Shown one piece after another: positions 36,692-44,847 of a DNA stretch of 64,000 nt. A model generated the notes under the pieces. That model saw only the letters and a list, made by a program, of their open reading frames with translations. It ran no database searches and had not been told where the DNA came from. Each line of letters starts with the position of its first letter. Positions within the stretch are counted from its first letter, which is position 1. Both the position numbers and the translations under genes were made by a program. This DNA comes from Litorivicinus lipolyticus (GTDB lineage Bacteria; Pseudomonadota; Gammaproteobacteria; Pseudomonadales; Litorivicinaceae): the NCBI RefSeq assembly GCF_009650135.1, contig NZ_CP045871.1, forward strand, positions 558,001-622,000. The letters are read 5' to 3'.

Positions 36692-36864
36692 ATAGGCTCC
36701 AATAGGCGCTGGATGTGAAGTATGGCTCTGCCTGACGCCGATCTTGTGGATTTTGGTAGGTGCAGGTGAACCAAAGGGCAAACGCTTTTTACACTCGAGT
36801 TTTGGGGCGCTGCGACGATCGATACGGTATCTTGCGTCATCTAACTTACTGGACGCACGCGACC

Positions 36865-37608
36865 ATGGCCGGCGACAACACCCTTGACCTGATTCAATCC
36901 CACGTTTCCGTGCGCGATTTCACCGGCCAGCCGGTTGACCTTGAGACGCTGCACCGGCTGATCGCCTGTGGTCAGTCCGCTGCGACCTCGAGTTTCATCC
37001 AGGCCTACTCTATTGTGCGTGTCACCGATCCGGCCAAGCGTGCAGCCATTGCCGCCGCCGCGGGCGGTCAGCAATGGGTCATCGCGGCGCCTGAATTTTT
37101 GGTCCTGTGTGCGGACTTGAACCGTCTCAACATCGCCACTGAAAAAGCCGGGCAGGGCGCGCTCGATGGGCAGACCGAGCACTCCATTGCGGCGGTGATT
37201 GACGTCGCCTTGATGGCTCAAAATATGCTGCTGGCGGCCGAATCCCTTGGCATGGGCGGCGTCTTTATTGGGGGCATTCGAAACGACCCTGCCGTCACCA
37301 TTGATCAGCTTCAGTTGCCGCACCGGGTGATGCCGTTATTTGGTCTGTGCTTGGGCTATCCGGCGCATAAAAATCCGGTCAAACCACGGATGCCGGTAAC
37401 GCATGTGCTGCACACCGATAGCTTCGATGCGAGCCGTGTGGCTGGTGATGTCGACGATTACGATGCGGTATTAAACGAGTATTACCAGTCCCGGGGTGCC
37501 GGCAGCAAAAACGCCAATTGGAGCGATTCGGTTGCCCCGGCGTTGCAGGGTAAAAAGCGTCAGCACATGTTAAGTGTGATGACCGCGCGCGGCTTCTTTA
37601 ACGCCTAG
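36865..37608 (+). CDS. NfsA-type oxygen-insensitive NAD(P)H nitroreductase/FMN reductase
   Basis: 247 residues. It starts with the nitroreductase helix IQSHVSVRDFTGQPVD, has GQSAATSSFIQAYSIVRV, GGQQWVIAAPEFLVLCAD, and the FMN-site MGGVFIGGIRNDP, followed by LFGLCLGYP. This order and the long C-terminal extension match NfsA/FRP-type enzymes, which reduce nitroaromatics, quinones or flavin. The ATG at 36865 gives the family N terminus; in-frame upstream codons do not. Not in an operon. Confidence 0.9.
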   Translation: MAGDNTLDLIQSHVSVRDFTGQPVDLETLHRLIACGQSAATSSFIQAYSIVRVTDPAKRAAIAAAAGGQQWVIAAPEFLVLCADLNRLNIATEKAGQGALDGQTEHSIAAVIDVALMAQNMLLAAESLGMGGVFIGGIRNDPAVTIDQLQLPHRVMPLFGLCLGYPAHKNPVKPRMPVTHVLHTDSFDASRVAGDVDDYDAVLNEYYQSRGAGSKNANWSDSVAPALQGKKRQHMLSVMTARGFFNA

Positions 37609-37646
37609 CGGATTGGGCGCGTCGAATTTAGTGATGCGTTGTCACG

Positions 37647-37709
37647 TTAAATTTGGTTGCCTTTCAAATTAAATCGGACTAATTTCGATTTTTGGAACTG
37701 GATTCCAAA
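37647..37709. promoter_or_regulatory. Two palindromes upstream of the TRAP transporter operon
   Basis: TTAAATTTG (37647-37655) faces CAAATTAAA (37665-37673), an imperfect 8/9 match, and 18 bases on is the perfect inverted repeat TTTGGAA-CTGGA-TTCCAAA (37691-37709), which looks like an IclR-family operator (TGGAA...TTCCA). They lie 100-160 bases ahead of dctP. No regulator gene is adjacent. Confidence 0.5.
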
Positions 37710-37807
37710 TTTCGGCCTCGCGGTCGCTCGTGCGGAGCAGCTCAAGACGGTTGCTGTCGCCTAATGTCGACAGCCGCGATAAAAAATATAAAAAAGCGGA
37801 GAGTTCA

Positions 37808-38893
37808 ATGAGTCAATCGATCGGTCTAAAGGGCCTTGCCGTCGGCGTAATTGCTGGCGCCACCCTGACATTATCGGCAGCGGTCAGCGCAGCCACTACC
37901 TGGAAAATTCAATCGTCGTGGGACGCAGGCACCATCGGTTACACCACCTTTAAAGACTGGTGCGACAGCATGGAAGGCAAAACGGGCGGCGAATTGGCGT
38001 TCGAATGCTTCCCAGCCAAAGCCGTCGCAGCCGATAACAACGGCTTGTTCGATGCCGTCCGTAATGGCGTGCTGCAAGGTATGAACCCCTTTACGCTGTA
38101 CTGGTCCGGCAAAATCCCCGCCAGCGTATTCCTAAGCTCGTACCCCGGTGGCCCTGATCAGCCGCACCAGTGGGACACCATGTTTTATTCCATGGGCTTG
38201 CTCGAAAAAACGCGCGAAATTTATGAGCGTTTCGGCCTGGTTTACGTCGGCCCGATTCACCACGACGCCAACATCATCCACTCGAAAACTCCGGTCAACA
38301 GCATCGAAGATTTCAAAGGCATGAAGCTGCGCCTGCCCGGCGGCATGGTGGCCGAAGTATTCCAAGAATTTGGTGTTTCAACGGTCAGCTTGCCCGGTTC
38401 GGATATTTTCCCGGCTCTGGAAAAAGGCACCATTGACGCGGCCGACTACGTAGGCCCCGCGGTTAACTGGGAACTGGGCTTTAGTCAGGTGACCGATTAC
38501 ATCCTGTTTGGGCCTCCGGGCACCATGTCAATTTATCAGCCGGTGGATTTGATGGATTTGACGGTTAACGCACGGGCTTGGAAGCGCATCAGCCCTGAGT
38601 TGCAGGCGCTGGTTACGGACGAAGTGCGGACCTATAGCCAAAAGCATTACCAAGTCATCCAGAAGCGTAACTTGGAAGCGATGAAGAAGTTTGAGGAAGC
38701 CGGCGACATCGTGTCACGCCTGTCTCAAGATGACGTCGACGCCTTCCGTAAAGCGGCGATTCCGGTTTGGTATCGCTGGGCTAACAAAGACAAGAACGCT
38801 CAGGAAGTATTCCAGATCCACCTGGACTACATGACCAACCCAATCGCGGGTTACCTGACTGCGGACGACATCAAAGGTTACTCACTGAAGTAA
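37808..38893 (+). CDS. dctP: TRAP transporter solute-binding protein (DctP family)
   Basis: 361 residues, periplasmic, with an N-terminal Sec signal peptide cleaved after about AVSAA. The conserved carboxylate-binding Arg is in KLRLPGGM, and the DAADYVGPAVNWELGF segment is the pattern of the keto-acid/monocarboxylate branch rather than of C4-dicarboxylate or sialate binders. The ATG at 37808 follows GGAGAG; an earlier in-frame start would have no signal peptide. It is separated from dctQ by a hairpin, as in other TRAP operons where the binding protein is made in excess. The ligand is not known. Confidence 0.92.
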   Translation: MSQSIGLKGLAVGVIAGATLTLSAAVSAATTWKIQSSWDAGTIGYTTFKDWCDSMEGKTGGELAFECFPAKAVAADNNGLFDAVRNGVLQGMNPFTLYWSGKIPASVFLSSYPGGPDQPHQWDTMFYSMGLLEKTREIYERFGLVYVGPIHHDANIIHSKTPVNSIEDFKGMKLRLPGGMVAEVFQEFGVSTVSLPGSDIFPALEKGTIDAADYVGPAVNWELGFSQVTDYILFGPPGTMSIYQPVDLMDLTVNARAWKRISPELQALVTDEVRTYSQKHYQVIQKRNLEAMKKFEEAGDIVSRLSQDDVDAFRKAAIPVWYRWANKDKNAQEVFQIHLDYMTNPIAGYLTADDIKGYSLK

Positions 38894-38905
38894 TCGACTC
38901 AACCT

Positions 38906-38929
38906 CGCGTGGGGCGTCCGCCTCACGCG
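38906..38929 (+). promoter_or_regulatory. Intercistronic hairpin between dctP and dctQ
   Basis: CGCGTGGGGC and GCCTCACGCG form a 10-bp stem with one G-U pair around GTCC. There is no T tract directly after it, so it fits mRNA stabilisation or partial attenuation after dctP rather than full termination. Confidence 0.65.
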
Positions 38930-38955
38930 ATCTATTTATTTTGTACAGGTGAACT

Positions 38956-39609
38956 ATGGGCAACATGTCTGGGTTTGGCTTTGTCATGCCTCACTGGTTG
39001 TATTGGGGCTGGCTTGCAGTAATGCCGCTGCTATTGCTTTGGATTAATGGGTTTAGAAAACCCAATGCAGACGATGAAGTGCGATTGCACCCGCATCCGG
39101 GCAATCGCCTGACGCGTTGGATTGATTGGACCAGTGAGTGGTCCGGTATTTTCGTCGCGCTGTGGACCGTCAACGCAGTAGTTTTCTACTTCTTTGAAGT
39201 GGTCATGCGCTACATCTTCAACATGCCCACTATTTGGGTTCACGAAGCGTCGTACCTGTTGTTGGGCATGCAGTATTTAATGACCGGTGCCTACGCATTT
39301 TTGCATGGGGCGCACGTGCGCGTGGACGTGGTGTACAACTTCTTGCCGCCGCGTGGCCGCGTTGGCATGGACATTTTTAGCTCGATGTTTTTCTTTATTT
39401 TCGCGCTCGCCCTCACCGTGACATCGTGGACCTATTTTTCCCAGTCGTTGGACATGGGTGAAACCACGATTGAAACCTGGGGCGTCCAGTATTACCCGGT
39501 TAAAGGCCTGATGACCTTGGGTTCAGTGTTGATTCTGCTGGCGGGTGTTTCCAAGCTGATTAAAGACGTGCTGCTTTATATTGAAATGGGTCGGAGGGAC
39601 GTCGCATGA
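38956..39609 (+). CDS. dctQ: TRAP transporter small permease (DctQ family)
   Basis: 217 residues. A first hydrophobic helix and a hydrophilic 40-residue loop precede the typical four-helix bundle (from WSGIFVALWTVNAVVFYFFE), with the family motif EASYLLLGMQYLMTGAYAFLHGAHVRVD (parts quoted). The extra N-terminal helix is longer than in classic DctQ. Its stop overlaps the dctM start (ATGA), and the two usually form one membrane complex. Confidence 0.92.
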   Translation: MGNMSGFGFVMPHWLYWGWLAVMPLLLLWINGFRKPNADDEVRLHPHPGNRLTRWIDWTSEWSGIFVALWTVNAVVFYFFEVVMRYIFNMPTIWVHEASYLLLGMQYLMTGAYAFLHGAHVRVDVVYNFLPPRGRVGMDIFSSMFFFIFALALTVTSWTYFSQSLDMGETTIETWGVQYYPVKGLMTLGSVLILLAGVSKLIKDVLLYIEMGRRDVA

Positions 39610-41129
39610 GCACGACCACACATGCCGGCGCCGTCGGGCGTTTTGGCCATTACTTGATGTTGTTGTCGACCCTGGCGATTGCCAGCGTCATTGTTGTTGA
39701 ACTGATAAATATCGCGTTTTTTGACCCCTATGGCGACGCTAAGTTCCTGTTTCGCCTAGAAGGCATCTTGGCGGATGTATCGATCGGTCCGCTGACCTAC
39801 TTGATGTTTGGGTCGCTGTTGGTGGCCTTGATGATGGGGCTGCCACTGGCCTTTGTGACGGGCGGTCTGGGCGTTACCTTCATCTACCTGGTCGGCGATT
39901 CATTCATGCTCAATATCGTGCCGGGGCGTATTTTCCCGTTCATGATTAACAGCGACATTGCAGCGATCCCCTTGTTTATCTTTATGGCGGCGATGCTGGA
40001 ACGGGCGGGCCTGATCGAAGAGATGTTCAACGTGGTTTACAAGTGGATGGGCGGCTTGAACGGCGGCTTGGCCACGGCAACCATTGTCGCATCGACTATT
40101 TTGGCGGCCATGGTTGGGGTGATTGGCGCAGCCGTTGTGACCATGGGCATCATCGCCTTACCGGCCATGTTGAAGCGATCGTACGATCACAAAATTGCGT
40201 TGGGTTCGATCATGGCGGGCGGCACGCTTGGCATCTTGATCCCGCCGTCGATCTTGGCAATTTTGTACGCGGTTGTGGCGCAGCAATCCGTTGGCGAGCT
40301 TTACTTGGGCGCGGTCATCCCGGGCTTGTTGCTGTCGGTCATGTACATCGCCTACGTCACTATTCGGACCAAGCTGAATCCGGAGCTGGGCCCGCCGATT
40401 CCGGTCGAAGAGCGCATTACATTGCGTGAAAAGCTGGGCTTGCTGAAAGACTTGATTGCACCGCTGATCCTGGTGGGCTTGGTCTTGGGCTTATTATTCG
40501 GCGGGATTGCAACGCCGGTTGAAGCCGCGGGCATTGGGTCGTTCGGCGCCATGTTGGTAGCCTGGAAACACGGCGTGTTCAGCGTGCGCGCACTGCAGGA
40601 TGCGTCGGTTACCACCGCCAAGGCCACGGCCATGGTGCTGTGGATTATGTTCGGCGCCTCGGTCTTTGTGGGCTTCTACATCCTTCAGGGTGGCCAAGCC
40701 TTCATTACCGAAATGATCTTGGGTACCGGTTTATCGGCCTACGGCATCTTGATGGTGTTGATGGTGCTATTGGTGCTGTTGGGTATGTTTTTGGACTGGG
40801 TTGGTATCTTGCTGCTGGCGGTTCCGATCTTTGTGCCGATCGTCAAAGCCCTGACCTTCGATGGCCTGTTTGGCTTGCCGGGGGTGGATTCGGATGATGT
40901 GGTGCTGTGGTTCGGCGTGCTCTATCTGGTCAATATGCAGATGTCGTTCCTGAGTCCGCCATTTGGCTATGCCCTGTTCTATATCCGCGGGGTTTGCCCG
41001 CCGGAAATCGACATGGCGACGATTTTCCGTGCGGCGCTCGTGTTCTTGGCACTGCAGGCATTCGGTTTGTTCCTGTGCGTGGTGTTCCCCAGCCTAGTCA
41101 CCTGGTTGCCCAGCCTAGCCTACGGCTAA
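39606..41129 (+). CDS. dctM: TRAP transporter large permease (DctM family)
   Basis: 507 residues with about 12-13 transmembrane helices, the sodium-coupled channel of the TRAP system. The helical hairpin loops contain IPLFIFMAAMLERAGLIEEM, the GSIMAGGTLGILIPPSILAI box and the second-half FLDWVGILLLAVPIFVPI. Longer than the usual 430 residues by an extra N-terminal segment, as in the monocarboxylate-type branch. It ends the operon before a terminator. Confidence 0.94.
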   Translation: MSTTTHAGAVGRFGHYLMLLSTLAIASVIVVELINIAFFDPYGDAKFLFRLEGILADVSIGPLTYLMFGSLLVALMMGLPLAFVTGGLGVTFIYLVGDSFMLNIVPGRIFPFMINSDIAAIPLFIFMAAMLERAGLIEEMFNVVYKWMGGLNGGLATATIVASTILAAMVGVIGAAVVTMGIIALPAMLKRSYDHKIALGSIMAGGTLGILIPPSILAILYAVVAQQSVGELYLGAVIPGLLLSVMYIAYVTIRTKLNPELGPPIPVEERITLREKLGLLKDLIAPLILVGLVLGLLFGGIATPVEAAGIGSFGAMLVAWKHGVFSVRALQDASVTTAKATAMVLWIMFGASVFVGFYILQGGQAFITEMILGTGLSAYGILMVLMVLLVLLGMFLDWVGILLLAVPIFVPIVKALTFDGLFGLPGVDSDDVVLWFGVLYLVNMQMSFLSPPFGYALFYIRGVCPPEIDMATIFRAALVFLALQAFGLFLCVVFPSLVTWLPSLAYG

Positions 41130-41148
41130 CTGGGACATCGGCTAGGTC

Positions 41149-41178
41149 AAAAGGCGCCCCTGATCGGGCGCCTTTTTT
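41149..41178 (+). terminator. Terminator of the TRAP operon
   Basis: AAAAGGCGCCC and GGGCGCCTTTT pair over 11 bp around CTGATC, followed by further T. The following TSUP gene starts 16 bases on, so its transcription would have to begin inside or near the hairpin or by read-through. Confidence 0.9.
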
Positions 41179-41193
41179 GTTAGGATGCGGCGC

Positions 41194-41976
41194 ATGAATT
41201 TTCTCCCTGATTTTGCTCTGTGGCAGTTCATCACTATCGGACTCATCTTTGTTTGGAGCGGCTTCGTGCGCTCTGGCCTCGGGTTCGGTGGCGCGGTGTT
41301 GAGCTTGCCGTTTCTGCTGTGGGTCAATGATGATCCGCTGTTCTTTCTGCCCATTATCGCGGTTCATTTGCTGGTCTTTTCGTCACTGATCATGTGGCAA
41401 AGCCACCGCCGCCGGGCGCGCAGTGGTGGCCGTTCGCATGACACCATTGATTGGGACTACTTAAAGCAATCACTGAAAATCATGATCATTCCCAAGATCA
41501 TTGGTATCGCCGGCCTGGTCACGCTGCCGGCAACGGTGATGTCCAGCATCATCTTTGTGATCGTCACGGTGTACTCGGTCGGCTACATTTTAAATAAGCC
41601 GTTTCGCTCGACCCGGCCGTGGCTGGACAAACTGTTTTTGGCCTTGGGGGGTTACGTCAGCGGAACCTCGCTGATCGCGGCGCCGCTGGTGATGGCGGTT
41701 TACTCAACCCACGTCGTCAAAGAAAAACTGCGCGATACGCTTTTTGTGCTGTGGTTTGTGTTGGTCGTATTGAAGATGGGGTCCTTTGTGGCGCTGGGTG
41801 TGGATTTACAGCTGGCGCAACATCTGTGGTTATTGCCCTGTGCCTTTGTTGGCCATTTGATGGGCGAGCGCTTTCACGCCCGCATGCTGCAGACCGATAC
41901 CGTGACGTTTTTCCGGATTTTGGGGGCGGTCTTGCTATCGGTCAGCCTATTGGGGCTGGTTCGGGTATTCGTATAG
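41194..41976 (+). CDS. TSUP family permease (TauE/SafE)
   Basis: 260 residues with eight hydrophobic segments and the family repeats GFVRSGLGFGGAVLSLPFL near the N terminus and GGYVSGTSLIAAPLVMAVY in the second half. Members export or import sulfite, sulfonates, sulfoacetate or other organic anions. I use the ATG at 41194; the in-frame ATG at 41185 has AGG directly against it. It follows the TRAP operon terminator closely and may be read with it. The substrate is open. Confidence 0.85.
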   Translation: MNFLPDFALWQFITIGLIFVWSGFVRSGLGFGGAVLSLPFLLWVNDDPLFFLPIIAVHLLVFSSLIMWQSHRRRARSGGRSHDTIDWDYLKQSLKIMIIPKIIGIAGLVTLPATVMSSIIFVIVTVYSVGYILNKPFRSTRPWLDKLFLALGGYVSGTSLIAAPLVMAVYSTHVVKEKLRDTLFVLWFVLVVLKMGSFVALGVDLQLAQHLWLLPCAFVGHLMGERFHARMLQTDTVTFFRILGAVLLSVSLLGLVRVFV

Positions 41977-41989
41977 CCCCGAGCCGGGG

Positions 41990-43723
41990 TTAGCGCTCTA
42001 AACCGACCTGAAAACCTTCAATCAGCAAGCTGACGCCGCCGTCGACATTACGCAAGTAGGCGCGGGCGCCCATCGCGTTGGCGATCAATTGGACGACGTA
42101 CAAGCCAAGCCCTAAATGGGTGCCATCGGTGCCACTGCGCGTGCCGATGAACATCTGAAAGGGGTCGGCGCCGGCGGCTATGGACGGGCCTTGGTTGCGC
42201 ACCTCTAAGTCGGCGCTGAGCAAGTGATCCTGAACCAATAGCTGAATGATGCCGCCGGCCGGGGTGAACGATCGGGCGTTGTCGATGGCTTTGTCCAGCA
42301 GCTGCTCAACGCGTAAGTCGTTGGCGATCACCATGACCGGGTCAGGTGGCACGGTCAGTCGCCATTCGAAGTCGGGGTGCTGTTGGCGGCAAACCTCTAG
42401 GTAACGCCGTGCTAGTTGCCCCAGATCAAGCAGCGTTTTGGGGTCTTGGCGGACCGATTCTTCCAAGTTGGCCGCTTCGGTAATCCGGTTCAGGGTCGAG
42501 TTGAGGCGGGCGATACCGCGCAAGGCGGCGTCGCGCAGCCGCGTTTGTTGGGCCGGGTCCTGTTCGTCTTCCAGCAGTTCAATACTGGACTGAATGGTGC
42601 TCATGGGGTTGGCCAGTTCGTGGCGTAAGGTGCGCGGAATGCGCACCAAAAATCGGTTATAGCGAGTCAGGTCGCCCAGCAGGCGCTGCATATCGCGTGC
42701 TAGCTGGCCAATTTCATCAGGTCGTTGGGTGTCCGAAAAGGACACAGCGGCGGTACCTTTGTCGCCCAGTTGCAGCGTCAGTTCACGCTGCAGCCGGCGA
42801 ATGCGTCGGGACAGCCCTGTCATCAAGCCCAGCAGTCCAAGCACAATCACCAGCACCACCACCGAAAGCTGAATGATTAGCGTATCAATTTGACTGAGCG
42901 AGCGCGCGAAAAACGGGTCCAGTGGTGATTCAAGTTCGACAAATCCCAGGGTTTGGTTAGCCGCCACCACCGGCAGGCGCACCCTGACCCCGTTGGCCGG
43001 TCCCCCAGCACGTGCCAGGCGCCGGCCCTGTGCATCCAACACGCTGACTTGTGTGCTGGGCGACGCCACCAAGGCTGCTGCGCTGAGTAGCACCGGGTCA
43101 TGCCAGGACACCGGAAAGCGGGCCGCGGGTTGACCGCCAGCATCGATCTGGACCAAGCCCGACGGCGGTAATAACGCCAGTGGCACCGCGAACTCCAGCC
43201 GATAGCCGTCGGGCCAGTCCCAGCGAGCCACCGCGAGGCGCCGGGCGAACACGCCGACCAACTCGGCCTGGGTACGCCCCTTCGTCGTTTGCACGCGTAT
43301 TTGGCTGTCGTCACCCGGCGGGCCCAGGCTAATCTGCCAGCGATTAAGGGCTGGCGAGCGAGTTTCAATCGCCATGTAGACCTGATTGCCGTGCTGGACG
43401 GCGAGCCAATCAAAGGCGGCACTTTGGTAAAGCCGTGCCGAGGCAGGCCACTCCTCTAAAAATCCATCGATTTCCAGCGCAAAGCCAATGCTCGGAACCG
43501 GCGCGGCACCCTCAGCGTTGGCGCGGGTAAAGCGTGCGGACTCGGCCGACAGTTGGCGGGCCAGTCCACCGCCAAGCGCGCGTAATGATTGCGCCTGCGC
43601 GTCTCGGGCCACCGTCGATAGCGTGTTCAGCGCCTGCCACCCCAGCCAAGGCAGCAGCGCCAACGCCAATCCGATCGGAATCAGCTTGACCCACAGCGAG
43701 TGCCTTAGTCGGATGGCTGCCAT
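41990..43723 (-). CDS. Sensor histidine kinase with CBM9-like extracytoplasmic domain
   Basis: 577 residues: TM1 at about 11-29, a periplasmic domain starting EIDGFLEEWP (residues 84-93) of the carbohydrate-binding-9/DOMON type, TM2 at about 283-305, a HAMP linker (SRRIRRLQRE), a HisKA helix with phospho-acceptor His368 (LRHELANPMST), and an ATPase domain with NARSFTPAGG and GLGLYVVQ. This order recalls the kinases of proteobacterial dedicated sortase systems (PdsS type). Its start overlaps the response regulator gene by 19 bases. What the sensor binds is unknown. Confidence 0.9.
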   Translation of the reverse strand: MAAIRLRHSLWVKLIPIGLALALLPWLGWQALNTLSTVARDAQAQSLRALGGGLARQLSAESARFTRANAEGAAPVPSIGFALEIDGFLEEWPASARLYQSAAFDWLAVQHGNQVYMAIETRSPALNRWQISLGPPGDDSQIRVQTTKGRTQAELVGVFARRLAVARWDWPDGYRLEFAVPLALLPPSGLVQIDAGGQPAARFPVSWHDPVLLSAAALVASPSTQVSVLDAQGRRLARAGGPANGVRVRLPVVAANQTLGFVELESPLDPFFARSLSQIDTLIIQLSVVVLVIVLGLLGLMTGLSRRIRRLQRELTLQLGDKGTAAVSFSDTQRPDEIGQLARDMQRLLGDLTRYNRFLVRIPRTLRHELANPMSTIQSSIELLEDEQDPAQQTRLRDAALRGIARLNSTLNRITEAANLEESVRQDPKTLLDLGQLARRYLEVCRQQHPDFEWRLTVPPDPVMVIANDLRVEQLLDKAIDNARSFTPAGGIIQLLVQDHLLSADLEVRNQGPSIAAGADPFQMFIGTRSGTDGTHLGLGLYVVQLIANAMGARAYLRNVDGGVSLLIEGFQVGLER

Positions 43724-44382
43724 TGGTAGCCTTTGCCGTAAACACTGACCAGTGCGTCGAAGTCGCGGTCCAGGGTCTTGAGTTTGCGTCGAATGTGTTT
43801 GATGTGGGTGCTGAGGGTGTTGTTGGTGACGACGCTTTGGCGGGTGCGTTCAGCCAGTTGATCGAAGTCCAAGACCGCGCCGTTGGCGTGGATTAAGGCA
43901 TCGACAATCGCAAACTCGGTGACCGTTAAGTTGGCCGGCGCGCCACGATAGGTCACGCGCATGCGCGGGCCGTCCACTTGCCAGTCGCCATCGATTGACG
44001 CGGTGGTGACGGGGGCGGCGCGTTTCAGTACCGCGCTGACTTTTTCGACCAGCAAGGTCATGGAAATGGGCTTGGTCAAATAGTCCCAGGCGCCCAATCG
44101 CAGCCCGAAGATTTGGTCGATTTCGTCGGTACGGCTGGACAGAAACACAATCGGTAGGCCCGGGTGGCGCTCGATTAGGCGTCGGCACAATTCAAACCCG
44201 GCGTCGGCATCGGTGCCTAAATGCACGTCCAGCAGTGCCAGGTCCGGACGCACGCTGTCGTCCGCTAAGGCCGATGCGGAATCGGCATGGGCGCGGCAGG
44301 TCCAGCCCTTGCGCGTCAGCGCGTGGCAGTAATTGGTCAGTTGATCCGGGTCGTCTTCGACCACCAATAATTGCGACGACAT
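43705..44382 (-). CDS. OmpR/PhoB-type response regulator
   Basis: 225 residues. The receiver has Asp10/Asp11, phospho-acceptor Asp52 (LLDVHLG) and Lys104, and the C-terminal winged helix is complete (NTLSTHIKHIRRKLK). The segment AGFELCRRL...LPIVFLSSR...FGLRLGAWDYLTKPIS resembles the regulator of the dedicated sortase systems (PdsR type). The ATG at 44382 is chosen over an upstream start because it begins at the receiver's first strand. It is the first gene of the pair and overlaps the kinase start. Confidence 0.93.
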   Translation of the reverse strand: MSSQLLVVEDDPDQLTNYCHALTRKGWTCRAHADSASALADDSVRPDLALLDVHLGTDADAGFELCRRLIERHPGLPIVFLSSRTDEIDQIFGLRLGAWDYLTKPISMTLLVEKVSAVLKRAAPVTTASIDGDWQVDGPRMRVTYRGAPANLTVTEFAIVDALIHANGAVLDFDQLAERTRQSVVTNNTLSTHIKHIRRKLKTLDRDFDALVSVYGKGYQWQPSD

Positions 44383-44438
44383 CAGGGTTCCATGTTGTAG
44401 GACAGGGGGGGCATTGTGGCGCAAGCGGGCGGTAGGCG

Positions 44439-44828
44439 TCACCGCAAGTCTTTAATGCCCTCCAAAATCGGGCAGTTGGGACGCGCGTCGCCGGCACAGC
44501 AGTCGATTAATCCGGCGATGGTGTCGCGCATTTGGGTCAGCTCGCGGATCTTCGTGTCGATCTCGGCCAAGTGGACCTGGGCCATGGCCTTGACGTCGGC
44601 GCTGGCGCGCGTGTCGTCCGCATACAGCGACAACAGACTGCGGCACTCGGTGATCGAAAAGCCCAGCGCACGAGCATGAGCGATGAACTCGAGGGTGTGC
44701 AGGTCGCCATCACCAATGATCCGATAGCCGTTGCTGTCGCGGGTAAATGACACCAGGCCGACGGATTCGTAGTAGCGCAACGTTTTTGCGCTGAGCCCGG
44801 CGGCGTTGGCGGCTTGGCTGATTTTCAT
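44439..44828 (-). CDS. cueR: MerR-family copper-responsive regulator CueR
   Basis: 129 residues. The winged helix (MKISQAANAAGLSAKTLRYYESVGL) and the dimer helix are followed by the metal-binding loop with Cys110, Cys111 and Cys119 (CCAGDARPNC), equivalent to the E. coli CueR Cys112 and Cys120, and Ser76 fits the monovalent-ion selectivity residue. It follows copA by 19 bases in the same direction, so the pair is one operon. It should activate the copA promoter when Cu(I) rises. Confidence 0.95.
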   Translation of the reverse strand: MKISQAANAAGLSAKTLRYYESVGLVSFTRDSNGYRIIGDGDLHTLEFIAHARALGFSITECRSLLSLYADDTRASADVKAMAQVHLAEIDTKIRELTQMRDTIAGLIDCCAGDARPNCPILEGIKDLR

Positions 44829-44847
44829 AAGGTCCCCAGGTTGGCAG

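Noticed and set aside
41977..41989. Hairpin CCCCG-AGC-CGGGG between the TSUP and kinase genes as a terminator
   Set aside because: Only five base pairs and no T tract on either strand.
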